A stretch of DNA of 64,000 bases from NCBI RefSeq assembly GCF_001658025.2, contig NZ_CP014007.2, positions 4,712,001 through 4,776,000 of the forward strand, read 5' to 3'. Made by a program: the position numbers and the translations under genes. The notes below the pieces were generated by a model. That model made no database searches and was not told where the DNA came from. It saw nothing but the letters and a program-made list of their open reading frames with translations. Source of the DNA: Kosakonia oryzae. Lineage in GTDB: Bacteria; Pseudomonadota; Gammaproteobacteria; Enterobacterales; Enterobacteriaceae. How positions within the stretch are numbered: the stretch's first letter is position 1; each line of letters starts with the position of its first letter. Positions 36,623 to 45,849 of this stretch are shown here, in pieces.

Positions 36623-37459
36623 ATGAATGCAACATCGCTGAAATTAAGTGCCAAAGCACTGGCGGGCGCGCTGGTATTGCTGGCTGTTGCGGGCTGTACG
36701 CCGACCGAAGAGAAAAAAGAGGCGGGTGCTGCGCCACAGTCTGCGCTGCAAACCGTCCTGCAACGCGGCACGCTGCGCGTGGGTGACTGCCTGAGCTTTG
36801 CCCCGTTTGGTTTTTACGATAAAGACGGCAATCCGGATGGTTATGACGTCGATCTGGCCAAAGCGCTGGCGAAAGAGATGGGCGTCAAACTGGAAATGGT
36901 CAACACCACCAGCGCCAACCGCATCCCTAACCTGCAAACCAATAAAGTTGACGTGGTGTTCTGTAACTTCACCCGCAATCTGGAACGCGCCAAAGAGATC
37001 GGTTTCACCAACCCCTATGTGGTGGCGAGCGAAGCGATGCTGGTGCGCAAAAACAGCGGTATTCAATCCGCGCATGATATGGCCGGAAAAACCATTGCCA
37101 CCGTGAAAGGTTCCACTAACGGCGATGAAGTGCGCAACCTCGGCATCGACGTGAAAATTCAGGAGTACGATTCCTCTCAGGCGGCAATTCTGGCGGTGAA
37201 ACAGGGCCAGGCGGATGCCATGATCGAAGATAACAACTTCCTCGCCTATCAGGCGAAACTCGATCCGTCGCTGACCGTGACCAACGAAGCGCTGGTGCCG
37301 CTGGAGTACAACGCCTTCGGTGTGAAACAGGGCGATCAGGTATGGGCCAACTATCTGAACGAATTTCTTTTTGAAATCAACGCTTCCGGCGAGAACGCCC
37401 GGCTGTATGAGAAATGGTTCGGCAGTAAACCGCGCTACCCGCTGAATCCGCAATACTGA
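36623..37459 (+). CDS. Amino-acid ABC transporter substrate-binding lipoprotein
   Basis: This 278-residue family 3 solute-binding protein has a lipobox, LLAVAGCTPT, with Cys at residue 25, so it is lipid-anchored. The binding domain contains QRGTLRVGDCLSFAPFGFYD, YDVDLAKALAKEMGVKLEMV, and the polar amino-acid pocket residues in TTSANRIPNLQTNKVDVVF. The next genes encode two permeases and an ATPase, so it imports a polar amino acid. The nature of the downstream deaminase suggests a D- or hydroxy-amino acid. Confidence 0.94.
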   Translation: MNATSLKLSAKALAGALVLLAVAGCTPTEEKKEAGAAPQSALQTVLQRGTLRVGDCLSFAPFGFYDKDGNPDGYDVDLAKALAKEMGVKLEMVNTTSANRIPNLQTNKVDVVFCNFTRNLERAKEIGFTNPYVVASEAMLVRKNSGIQSAHDMAGKTIATVKGSTNGDEVRNLGIDVKIQEYDSSQAAILAVKQGQADAMIEDNNFLAYQAKLDPSLTVTNEALVPLEYNAFGVKQGDQVWANYLNEFLFEINASGENARLYEKWFGSKPRYPLNPQY

Positions 37460-37512
37460 TTGTTCGCCCACGGCGCAGCCGCCGATGCTGCGCCGCCTGA
37501 AGGAGTCACACC

Positions 37513-38247
37513 ATGAGTTATCAATGGCTAACCCTGTGGCGCTACGCCGACACCTTTCTGGAAGCCGCGTGGCTAACACTACAGGTCACGCTGCTGGCGT
37601 TTGTACTGGCGGTGGCGCTCGGCCTGCTGGCCGCGCTGGCGAAATCCTCGCCGCTGGCGCCGCTACGCTGGCTCAGCCACTGCTACGTCGAGTTCATCCG
37701 CAACACGCCGGTGCTGCTGCAAATCTTCATCATCTTTTTTGGTCTGCCGTCGCTGGGTATCACCATGAGCGCCTTTACCGCAGGCGTACTCGCGCTGGGG
37801 ATTAACGTGGGGGCTTACCTGGCGGAAACCTTCCGTGCGGGCATTCAGTCGGTAGCGAAGGGTCAACTGGAAGCGGCGTATATCCTCGGTATTCCGCGTC
37901 GGCAAATCTTCCTCAGCGTGGTGCTGCCGCAGGCCGCGCGGGCAGTGTGGCCGGCCATTATCAACAACCTGATTCAGTTACTGCTCGGCACTTCGCTGCT
38001 CTCAGCCATCGCGCTGCCGGAGCTGACCGGCACCGCAACGGTGATCAATGCGCGCACCCTGCTGTACATCCAGACCTTCAGCGTTGTTGCGCTGGTTTAT
38101 CTGGTGCTGAGCAACCTGTTCTCGTGGCTCGGCAACATGGCAGGACGCCGGATGTTTCATCCGCCGCTGGTGACGCCGGTAAAAAAGCCCGGCTGGCGGT
38201 GGGCAAGAAAATGGATTAACCCAGTGAAACGGGAGAATGCGCTATGA
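37513..38247 (+). CDS. Amino-acid ABC transporter permease, first
   Basis: This is a 244-residue HisM/GltK-type permease with about five membrane helices and the EAA loop FRAGIQSVAKGQLEAAYILG near residues 118-140. It has the early signature YVEFIRNTPVLLQIF. Its stop overlaps the second permease gene (ATGA), so the two form a heterodimer of equal dose. Confidence 0.94.
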   Translation: MSYQWLTLWRYADTFLEAAWLTLQVTLLAFVLAVALGLLAALAKSSPLAPLRWLSHCYVEFIRNTPVLLQIFIIFFGLPSLGITMSAFTAGVLALGINVGAYLAETFRAGIQSVAKGQLEAAYILGIPRRQIFLSVVLPQAARAVWPAIINNLIQLLLGTSLLSAIALPELTGTATVINARTLLYIQTFSVVALVYLVLSNLFSWLGNMAGRRMFHPPLVTPVKKPGWRWARKWINPVKRENAL

Positions 38248-38888
38248 GCGAACTTATCATCGGCTCGCTGCCAATCCTGCTGAAAGGCCTGGCCGTCACT
38301 TTACTGCTCTCCATCGCCGCTATCGTCGGCAGCACGCTGCTTGGTTTACTGGCGGCAGTGCTACGCACCAGCCGTTTGCCGGTCGCCAGACAAATCGCCG
38401 TGTTCTATACCGAACTGTTTCGCGGCACGCCAGTCCTGATCACGCTGATGTTTATCTACTTTGGCGTGGCGTACTTCGGCTATGAAATCAATCTGTTCGC
38501 TGCCGGTATCCTCGGCCTGAGCATTTATCAGGGCGCTTACATCGCTGAAGTATTCCGCGCCGGTATTGAAGCCGTGCCTAAAGGCCAGTGGGAAGTGTCG
38601 TGGATCCTCGGCCTGTCGAAGCGCCAGACGTTTCTTAGCGTGATCCTGCCGCAAACGCGCGGCATCGTGCTGCCGCCGCTGGTAGGCCAGTATCTGTCGC
38701 TGATTAAAGATACGTCGATTGTCAGCATGATCGGCATGTCAGAATTGATGCACCAGGGCCAGGCGATTGTCGATCGCATCGGTCAGCCGGTGGTGATCTA
38801 CGGCCTCGTCGCCCTGCTCTACTTCGTTGTCTGCTTTCCGCTTTCCCGTTGGGTTCAACATCATCAAACCAGGAGCCAGTTATCATGA
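38244..38888 (+). CDS. Amino-acid ABC transporter permease, second
   Basis: This is a 214-residue permease of the same family, with [20 protein letters not shown] and the EAA loop [20 protein letters not shown]. It overlaps genes on both sides by four bases. Together with the first permease and the ATPase it completes a polar amino-acid importer. Confidence 0.94.
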   Translation: MSELIIGSLPILLKGLAVTLLLSIAAIVGSTLLGLLAAVLRTSRLPVARQIAVFYTELFRGTPVLITLMFIYFGVAYFGYEINLFAAGILGLSIYQGAYIAEVFRAGIEAVPKGQWEVSWILGLSKRQTFLSVILPQTRGIVLPPLVGQYLSLIKDTSIVSMIGMSELMHQGQAIVDRIGQPVVIYGLVALLYFVVCFPLSRWVQHHQTRSQLS

Positions 38889-39622
38889 GCAAATCCGCCA
38901 TTACGCTGAGCCGGATCACCAAATCCTTTGGCTCAACCCAGGTGCTGAAAGAGATCAGCCTTGATGTTTCGCCCGGCGAAGTGCTGGTACTGATTGGCGC
39001 ATCCGGCTCCGGCAAAAGTACCGTGTTACGCATCATGAGCGGGCTGGAAACTGCCGATGGCGGGGAAATCTGGGTTAATGAAGTGCCGCTGCATGACCGC
39101 AAACGCAGCAGCGAAATCTGCGGCCACGTCGGCATGGTGTTTCAGCAGTTCAATCTGTTTCCCCATAAAACCGCGCTCGGTAACGTGACGCTGGCGTTGA
39201 TTAAAGCGCAGAAGCTGTCCGAGGCCGAAGCCAATAAACGCGGCCTCGCGGCCCTGGCGCGTGTCGGGCTGGCCGAGCGCGCGCATCATTATCCAGCCCA
39301 GTTGTCCGGCGGTCAGCAGCAGCGTGTGGCGATTGCTCGCGCGCTGGCGGTGGAACCGAAAATTATGTTTTTTGATGAAGCGACGTCAGCGCTCGATCCC
39401 GAACTGGTCGGTGAAGTGATGGAAGTAATGCGCAGCCTGGCGCGTGAAGGGATGACCATGGTGGTGGTCACTCACGAAATGGGTTTTGCGCGTAAAACCG
39501 CTGACCGCGTGGTGTTTATGGATCAGGGCGTGATAGCCGAGCAGGGTTCGCCGGAGCAGATTTTCGTTAATCCGCAGAATCCGCGCACCCAGCAGTTCTT
39601 ATCACGCGTGCTTGAGCACTAA
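38885..39622 (+). CDS. Amino-acid ABC transporter ATPase
   Basis: The product is 245 residues from the ATG at 38885, which overlaps the permease stop; the earlier in-frame start at 38849 lies inside the permease gene. Walker A is [13 protein letters not shown], the signature is [17 protein letters not shown], and Walker B is [14 protein letters not shown]. It is a GlnQ/HisP-type ATPase energising the importer. Confidence 0.95.
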   Translation: MSKSAITLSRITKSFGSTQVLKEISLDVSPGEVLVLIGASGSGKSTVLRIMSGLETADGGEIWVNEVPLHDRKRSSEICGHVGMVFQQFNLFPHKTALGNVTLALIKAQKLSEAEANKRGLAALARVGLAERAHHYPAQLSGGQQQRVAIARALAVEPKIMFFDEATSALDPELVGEVMEVMRSLAREGMTMVVVTHEMGFARKTADRVVFMDQGVIAEQGSPEQIFVNPQNPRTQQFLSRVLEH

Positions 39623-39633
39623 CAGGAGGCATG

Positions 39634-40905
39634 ATGTCGATTCACTTTCCATTGCAGGCGGACGGCGCGCTGGATGCGCAGCAGCCTGCACCGCGTTTTA
39701 AATCGGTCGCCGGTTCCGGCAATCAGCCGCTGGCTAACGGCACGCCGATCTTTAGCAGCTCCGAGGTGTTTTCCCCACTGATGCTCATGAAGCAATCAGC
39801 ACTGGAGAATAATCTGCGGCAACTGGCGGATTTTTGTCGTGAACAAGGCGTGATGCTGGCAGCTCACGGCAAGACATCAATGTCTCCGGCGATCCTGCGC
39901 CGCGCCGTTACGGAAGGCGGCGCCTGGGGATTGAGCGCCGCAACGCCTGCGCAGGTTCGCGCGTTGCGCCAGTTCGGCATTCGTAACGTCTTCCTCGCCA
40001 ACGAACTGGTCGATCCCGGCGGCATTCGCTGGATCGGCGAATGGCAAAAACAGCATCCCGATCATGGCTTCCTGTGCTACGTCGATTCGCTGCAGGGGGT
40101 TCGTTTGCTGGAGCAACATCTCGGCGACAGCCGCATTGCGGTACTGCTGGAGATGTCGGTCAGCGGCGGGCGTACCGGCTGCCGCTCATCCGCTGAAGCG
40201 CTGGAGATTGCCGCCGCGATTGCCGCCAGCCCGGCCCTGCAACTGGTAGGCGTAGCGGGGTATGAAGGCGCGCTCGGTGCCGGACGCGATGCTGCGGGCG
40301 TGCAGCGGGTAAAAGATTACTGCCAGATGCTGATCGCCACGGCAGCGCTGCTGGCCGAACACCAGCTGTTTGCCAGCCAGCATATTATTCTCAGTGCTGG
40401 CGGCGGCGCGTGGTTTGACGTAGTCTCGGCCTGTTTTACGGCCGCGAACCTGCCGCTGCCGATGACGCCGCTGATTCGATCAGGCGCCTACATGGCGCAC
40501 GATAGCGGGCTGTACGCGCGTATCGCGCCTTTCGCGCAGCCCGGTGCCACGCATCATTTCACCGCCGCGCTGGAGATCTGGGGACGGGTGTTGTCGCGCC
40601 CCGAGCCAGGCCTGGCGTTTGTTGATTTCGGCCGCCGTGATGTGCCGTTCGATCAAGATCTGCCGAATCCACTGTGGGTGCGGAATGTCGATGGCAGCGC
40701 CCCGCGCGCAGCTTCTGGCATGCGCATCAGCGAGGTAAACGATCAGCATGCATATTTGTTGCTGCCGGAAGAGGATGCGTTAAAGCCCGGCGACTGGGTA
40801 GGCTGCGGTATTTCACACCCCTGCACCGCATTCGATAAATGGCGGTATTTGCCTCTGGTGGATGATGATTATTGCGTCACCGATTCACTGGAAACCGCAT
40901 TCTGA
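39634..40905 (+). CDS. PLP-dependent amino-acid deaminase (DSD1/D-threonine aldolase-like)
   Basis: The 423-residue enzyme has the fold-type III N-terminal barrel and a DSD1-like C-terminal domain. The PLP lysine is in MLAAHGKTSMSP, about K80. The C-terminal metal site is suggested by GCGISHPCTAFDKW near residue 390. Relatives dehydrate D-serine or act on D-threonine or hydroxyaspartate. AGGAGG precedes two ATGs (39631 and 39634), and the second has the better spacing. Its product imines would be cleared by RidA from the same operon. Confidence 0.85.
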   Translation: MSIHFPLQADGALDAQQPAPRFKSVAGSGNQPLANGTPIFSSSEVFSPLMLMKQSALENNLRQLADFCREQGVMLAAHGKTSMSPAILRRAVTEGGAWGLSAATPAQVRALRQFGIRNVFLANELVDPGGIRWIGEWQKQHPDHGFLCYVDSLQGVRLLEQHLGDSRIAVLLEMSVSGGRTGCRSSAEALEIAAAIAASPALQLVGVAGYEGALGAGRDAAGVQRVKDYCQMLIATAALLAEHQLFASQHIILSAGGGAWFDVVSACFTAANLPLPMTPLIRSGAYMAHDSGLYARIAPFAQPGATHHFTAALEIWGRVLSRPEPGLAFVDFGRRDVPFDQDLPNPLWVRNVDGSAPRAASGMRISEVNDQHAYLLLPEEDALKPGDWVGCGISHPCTAFDKWRYLPLVDDDYCVTDSLETAF

Positions 40906-40922
40906 GTGGGATATGGGCGCGT

Positions 40923-40949
40923 AACAGCGCGATGTCTCGCGCTGTTTTT
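40923..40949 (+). terminator. Intrinsic terminator of ridA-deaminase operon
   Basis: AACAGCGCGA (40923-40932) and TCGCGCTGTT (40937-40946) form a perfect 10-bp stem with a 4-base loop and a U-run immediately after. Confidence 0.88.
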
Positions 40950-41028
40950 GAACGGATACTCTATGAATGATGGAGTGAACTGCGCCCATCCGTTCTTTAA
41001 ATGACGCAACGTCAAGGCCGAAAAGGGG

Positions 41029-41949
41029 TTATTCCGGCCAGTACGATTCAGCTTTGACTTTTAATAAATGGCGTAAACGGTGAGCTTCCTTTTGCGGCGG
41101 ACAACCAAAGAACCGGCTAAATTCTCTGCTGAATTGTGTCGGGCTGACGTAGCCAACCCGAAAAGAGGCTTCACTGGCAGTAACATTACGCTTTACCATT
41201 AAAAAACGCGCCTGATGCAGCCTGATGGAAATCAGATACTGTTTTGGCGTCGTACCGGTGAATGCCCGGAAATGGCGATGAAAAGAGGGCGCGCTCATTC
41301 CGGCCTCTTTCGCCAGCATGTCAACGTCAATAGGATCCATAAACCGGGTATGCATCGTGCGGATAGCCCCCGCAATTTGCCGGAAATGCCCCTTTCCGGA
41401 GAGCGCCGCTCTGATTGCAGCCCCCTGAGTATCAATCAGTACACGATAATAAAGCTCCTTCAGAATACCCGGCCCCAGAATTCTGCTTTGCTCTTCATCA
41501 GAAAGCGCCACCAGCAGGCGATAAACCGTATCGGCCAGCTCTTCTCCCAGCGGAGTGGAAAACAGGATCCCTGCCTTCTCATCTCCTTTTCCTTCGCCCA
41601 TTTCAATCAGTAATTCGGCAATCGTGGCGACATCAAGCGATACAGACATCGCCAGCAGAGGCTCTTGCTGGCTGGCCGTCGTCTGGCTGGTAAACGGCAG
41701 AGGTGCCGAGACAACCAGATAGTGCCCGGGATCGTAGGTGAATTCCTGCCCGCCCATCAAACCGGTTTTCTTTCCCTGCAGGACAATAACAATGCACGGT
41801 TCATAAAGGACGGGCGTATGGGGCATCGACTCATTAACCCGCAACAGTTTTATCTCCTTCATCCCGGTGCGCGTGTAGCCTTCATCAGGCGCCAGCGCCA
41901 GCAAAGCGGGGATCATTTTTCGCATAAGGCTTGAAGAAACTCCGGACAC
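41029..41949 (-). CDS. AraC-family regulator with AraC_N domain
   Basis: This is a 306-residue regulator. Residues of about 25-180 form the AraC N-terminal domain of the PF06719 type (CIVIVLQGKKTGLMGGQEFT, YLVVSAPLPF). The two HTH motifs are at about 205-300 (DMLAKEAGMSAPSFHRHFRA, ASFRVGYVSPTQFSREFSRF). It is divergent from the two SDR genes and likely activates them in response to a small metabolite, often an aldehyde or ketone in relatives. Confidence 0.92.
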   Translation of the reverse strand: MSGVSSSLMRKMIPALLALAPDEGYTRTGMKEIKLLRVNESMPHTPVLYEPCIVIVLQGKKTGLMGGQEFTYDPGHYLVVSAPLPFTSQTTASQQEPLLAMSVSLDVATIAELLIEMGEGKGDEKAGILFSTPLGEELADTVYRLLVALSDEEQSRILGPGILKELYYRVLIDTQGAAIRAALSGKGHFRQIAGAIRTMHTRFMDPIDVDMLAKEAGMSAPSFHRHFRAFTGTTPKQYLISIRLHQARFLMVKRNVTASEASFRVGYVSPTQFSREFSRFFGCPPQKEAHRLRHLLKVKAESYWPE

Positions 41950-42115
41950 CGCGCCTCCTGAATATATAAAAGGATAAATTTCCCCGCCCGTAACAGCGCA
42001 CTAAAACCAATTCTGACAGAAAAAGATAATCTTTGTACAGGAACCTTCATTGTTGCATTGCGCTGCTTCTCATACCCTTTGCGGACAACGTGACACAGCA
42101 TGTGAGGAACAAAAA

Positions 42116-42862
42116 ATGGCAGATTTTTTGGGATTAGCGAACCGAGTGGCGATTGTCACGGGAGCCGCAGGGGATATTGGCAAAGCCACCGTAAAACTTC
42201 TCGTCAGCCATGGCACGAAGGTAATCGCGCTGGATATCGACCCGGCGGTTCATGCGCTGGCGCAGCGCAATCAGGTGGCGACGCAACGTTGCGACGTCAG
42301 CCAGGAAGAGGAAGTCATCAGCGCAGTCGCTCTCGCGCAGGCTGAATTCGGCGGCGTGGATATTCTCATCAACAATGCGGGTAAAACCCTGAATAAACTG
42401 GCGACTGAAACCTCCGTTGAAGAATGGGACAGCATTATGACCATCAATGCCAGGGGCTATTTTCTCCTGAGCCGGGAAAGTCTGAAGGTGATGCAGCCCC
42501 GCAGGCAGGGCGCGATCGTCAATGTGGCATCCGTGGTCAGCATGGTGGGCATGAAAACCACGGCGGCTTACTCGGCCTCTAAAGGCGCAATTGCCCAACT
42601 GACGAAAGTGCTGGCGCTGGAGGCTGCTGAGTATGGCATCCGGGTTAATGCCGTCGCTCCCGGCGTCGTCGAAACGAATATTCTTTCCGGCATCGTGGAA
42701 GACAGCCGCGCCACGCTGGCCAGCTACGGTCACGTTCATCCACTTGGGCGGGTGGCTCAGCCGGAAGAGATTGCTGAAGCGATTATCTGGCTGGCATCGC
42801 CGAAAGCCAGCTTCGTGACGGGAACAGTATTAATGGCTGACGGCGGTTATACCGCACAATAA
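42116..42862 (+). CDS. Short-chain dehydrogenase/reductase, classical
   Basis: The product is 248 residues from the ATG at 42116, with GTGAGGAAC ahead of it. It has AIVTGAAGDIGKATV, NNAGKTLNKLA, VNVASVVSMVGMK, YSASKGAIAQ and the C-terminal TGTVLMADGGYTAQ, so it is an active classical SDR. It is first of a two-gene unit with the atypical SDR at 42873. Confidence 0.93.
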   Translation: MADFLGLANRVAIVTGAAGDIGKATVKLLVSHGTKVIALDIDPAVHALAQRNQVATQRCDVSQEEEVISAVALAQAEFGGVDILINNAGKTLNKLATETSVEEWDSIMTINARGYFLLSRESLKVMQPRRQGAIVNVASVVSMVGMKTTAAYSASKGAIAQLTKVLALEAAEYGIRVNAVAPGVVETNILSGIVEDSRATLASYGHVHPLGRVAQPEEIAEAIIWLASPKASFVTGTVLMADGGYTAQ

Positions 42863-42872
42863 CCGGGAGACA

Positions 42873-43589
42873 ATGATGAAAAAGCAGAGCATTTTGATTG
42901 TCGGATCTGAGAAAGGGCTGGGGCTGGGGCTGACAGAAGCCTATCTGGAGCGCGGCTGGGAAGTTTTTGCCACCCACTTACCGGCGGCGGATACCTCCTC
43001 ACTGCTCGCCCTGGGAGAGACTTACCCAGGCCATCTCACCACCAGCGAGATTGATGTCACCGATACGTCCCATATCGGGCCGCTTATCGGCAAGATGCGT
43101 GAACGGCAGTTTGACATTATTTTTATGGTTGCCGGTATGTACGGCCCTTTGCATCAGTCCGTGTTACAGGCTTCTGACGCTGAATTTCAGCAAATCATGA
43201 TGACCAATGCTTTTGGCCCAGCCCGCCTGGCCCGGCACCTGCTGCCAATGCTTAAGCCTGATGGAAGCCTGGTTTTTATGTCTTCGCACCGGGGCAGTAT
43301 TGCCAGCAATACCGAACCGGGAATAGGCCTTGAGCTTTACCGGGCCAGTAAAGCGGCGCTGAACATGCTCGCTCGCTGCATTTATATGGATATCAGCCAG
43401 GGAGCGCAGACGGTTCTGTCCATTCATCCAGGCTGGGTGGCGACAGCGATGGGCACGCTGGACGGTACAGTAAATGCCGAGATCGATGTGAACACCAGCG
43501 TCAACGGCATGGTCAGTGTGATTGAGCAACACCGGAACGCCAGAAACCATCTCTTCCTCGATTACGAGAACAACAGTTGGCCCTGGTGA
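42873..43589 (+). CDS. SDR-family protein with atypical cofactor motif
   Basis: This is a 238-residue SDR. The first motif reads LIVGSEKGLGLGLTEAYLE instead of TGxxxGxG, but YRASKAALN and the Ser-containing LVFMSSHRGSIAS of the active site are present. It resembles carbonyl-reductase-type SDRs such as csgA-like proteins. It follows the classical SDR by 10 bases with GGGAGA before two adjacent ATGs. Substrates of the pair are unknown. Confidence 0.9.
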   Translation: MMKKQSILIVGSEKGLGLGLTEAYLERGWEVFATHLPAADTSSLLALGETYPGHLTTSEIDVTDTSHIGPLIGKMRERQFDIIFMVAGMYGPLHQSVLQASDAEFQQIMMTNAFGPARLARHLLPMLKPDGSLVFMSSHRGSIASNTEPGIGLELYRASKAALNMLARCIYMDISQGAQTVLSIHPGWVATAMGTLDGTVNAEIDVNTSVNGMVSVIEQHRNARNHLFLDYENNSWPW

Positions 43590-44307
43590 TAACGGACAAC
43601 GCCGCCTCTTTTTATCGTTTTGAAACCCTGCGTTCGCATATGAAAATGACTCACTCCCCAGGCCAACCGGTATGTTACCCCGACGGGCAAAACATCCCTG
43701 AATACCGCCTTGAAAAGGGATGAGAAAAAGGCGCTGAAGCGTCTGGAGAAAATATTTAACAGCGGGTCTTGAGGAGAGGGATTTCTTCGCCTGCTTACAG
43801 AATAAATAAAGGCCTCACATCATTATGCTTGTTGCATCCGTACGGACGCGATAATTAGCGCACTTTCGATTATCAGATATATTTCGCTCAGCCAAACTGC
43901 GCTTTATTCCCGCGCAATTAGTTTAAGCGGGTATTATATCGGGCGTGATGATAAGCGAGCTCGATGCCACCGCGCCAGCCCGGAATAATGTGAAAACCAT
44001 CACACTGCTTTGCGCTAATTCATGTTAGGCAGGTATAAGCATTTCATTATTTTGGCCGAAATGATTACCGTGAATAGGTTCATTCATGCGCTAAAATTTA
44101 ACGCGCCAATGATTTTATGGAAAATAACTCTATATACATCATGGCGTTAACTTCTCAATAACAAAAATGAAATATATAATTTCACATATATCAATATTAT
44201 CGATTAATTATTTCTCTTACCTCTCCCGATAAAGAAATTAAGCGCAGTCTGATACCCGCGGACCTGCGCAATACCTGCCCTATACAACAACAACAGGTTA
44301 GCATGCT
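43590..44307. other. Intergenic region before Cache chemoreceptor
   Basis: About 720 bases. A roughly 40-codon open stretch ending at about 43,770 (amphipathic, LKRDEKKALKRLEKIFNSGS at its end) looks like a possible gene remnant but lacks a start and is not called. The right half is A+T-rich and ends with the sigma-28-like promoter near 44,205-44,232. Confidence 0.5.
44205..44232 (+). promoter_or_regulatory. Sigma-28-like promoter for Cache chemoreceptor
   Basis: TAATTATT (44205-44212), a 12-base gap and CCCGATAA (44225-44232) resemble the FliA consensus, with a good -10 and weaker -35. It is 75 bases before the chemoreceptor ATG. Confidence 0.55.
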
Positions 44308-45849
44308 ATGAAATTATCCTTTGCGCATAAACTGTGGCTTCCACTTGCTGTCGCACTGCTAAGCCTTGCCGGGTCATTATTCTTTGGTTCTGTAAAAATT
44401 AAAGATGACCAGCTAGCGCTACGAAAAAAGGAATTAATGTATGTTTCCCAGTTAGCTCTTAACGTGGTGAAAACGCAGGCTGCACTTGTTGATAAGGGAC
44501 TGATATCAAAAGAGGAAGCACAACAACGTTCAATCCAGATCATTAAAGACTTACGCTATGGCGACACAGGATATTTTACTATTCTGAACAACCAGGCACA
44601 GGTCATCATGCATCCCATTAATGCCGCGTTAATTGGCAAAGGGCCGGATATTGCCGATGCGAATGGCGTCTATATTTTCAGGGATATGGTCGCGGTGACG
44701 AAGGATGGCCATGACGGTTTTACCGCCTATGATTTTCCGCGGCCGGGAGACACCGTTCCGAAGCCCAAAATTGCCTATAACATTCCATGGTCTCCCTGGG
44801 GATGGATTATTACGACGGGTCTTTATGTTGATGATATTCAGGACGTCTTTCTCAGTTCTCTTTACCAGAATATCGCGCAATTTATCGCTATCAGCATTCT
44901 ACTCTCGATACTGGTTTATCTGATTAACCGCAGCACACTGAAAACACTGGGTGGGGAACCTCGTTATGCGGCTGAGGTTGTATCGCGAATTGCCGCCGGG
45001 GATTTATCGCAGAGCGTAAATAAAAAAGCCAGTGATAACGCCAGCCTGTTACATGAGATGGGGGTGATGCGCGAGCAACTGACTTCCGTTATTGCGGAGA
45101 TCCGCGATGGTGCTGAGAGGATCAACACCAATACCCAGGATATCGTTGCCGGTAATCAGGAAATTGCCGGGCACACCGATCAGCAGGCGGTATCTCTGGA
45201 AAGAACCTCCTCCAGCATGGAAGAGATCACCGCAGCCGTAAAACAGAACGCTGAAAACGCAGGACAGGCGCGTGAACTGGCGCGCGGCGCGGTGGATATT
45301 GCCTCGCGCGGGGGTGTGATGATGCAGAATGTCAATGACACCATGAACGGCATTTCTGAAAGCGCCGGTAAAATTGCCAATATCATCGATGTGGTAAACA
45401 GCATTGCGTTTCAAACCAACATTCTCGCGCTGAATGCGGCAGTTGAAGCGGCCAGGGCCGGAGAACAGGGGAAAGGCTTTGCCGTGGTGGCCAGCGAGGT
45501 ACGTAACTTATCCTTACGCAGTTCTCAGGCAGCCCAGGAGATTAAAGAGTTGATTGAGGAGTCCGTCAGCCGCGTCAACAGTGGCTCGTCGCAGATTAAA
45601 ATCGCCGGCGAAAATATCGACGAGATGATTGAAGCCGTGCAGCGTGTTTCGGACATTATGTCGGAAATCTCCGTCGCGACGGATGAGCAGAGCATCGGGA
45701 TTAGCCAGGTCAACGAAGCCATCGTACAAATCGATTCTGTCACCCATCAGAACGCGCAACTGGTTCAGCAGGCGGTTATTGCCGCGAATGCGCTGGAAAA
45801 ACAAACCCGGCGGCTCACGCAGACCGTGGCTTTCTTCACCACGGCTTGA
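44308..45849 (+). CDS. Methyl-accepting chemotaxis protein with single Cache domain
   Basis: This is a 513-residue chemoreceptor. TM1 is near residues 8-28. A single Cache (sCache_2 type) ligand domain covers about 35-185, marked by YGDTGYFTILNNQAQVIMHP, GFTAYDFPRPGD and WGWIITTGLYVDDI. TM2 is near 188-208. HAMP and the signalling hairpin follow, with [20 protein letters not shown]. It ends VAFFTTA and so lacks the CheR/CheB pentapeptide seen in the other chemoreceptor here. Cache domains of this class often sense carboxylates. It is the last core gene before the defence island. Confidence 0.94.
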   Translation: MKLSFAHKLWLPLAVALLSLAGSLFFGSVKIKDDQLALRKKELMYVSQLALNVVKTQAALVDKGLISKEEAQQRSIQIIKDLRYGDTGYFTILNNQAQVIMHPINAALIGKGPDIADANGVYIFRDMVAVTKDGHDGFTAYDFPRPGDTVPKPKIAYNIPWSPWGWIITTGLYVDDIQDVFLSSLYQNIAQFIAISILLSILVYLINRSTLKTLGGEPRYAAEVVSRIAAGDLSQSVNKKASDNASLLHEMGVMREQLTSVIAEIRDGAERINTNTQDIVAGNQEIAGHTDQQAVSLERTSSSMEEITAAVKQNAENAGQARELARGAVDIASRGGVMMQNVNDTMNGISESAGKIANIIDVVNSIAFQTNILALNAAVEAARAGEQGKGFAVVASEVRNLSLRSSQAAQEIKELIEESVSRVNSGSSQIKIAGENIDEMIEAVQRVSDIMSEISVATDEQSIGISQVNEAIVQIDSVTHQNAQLVQQAVIAANALEKQTRRLTQTVAFFTTA

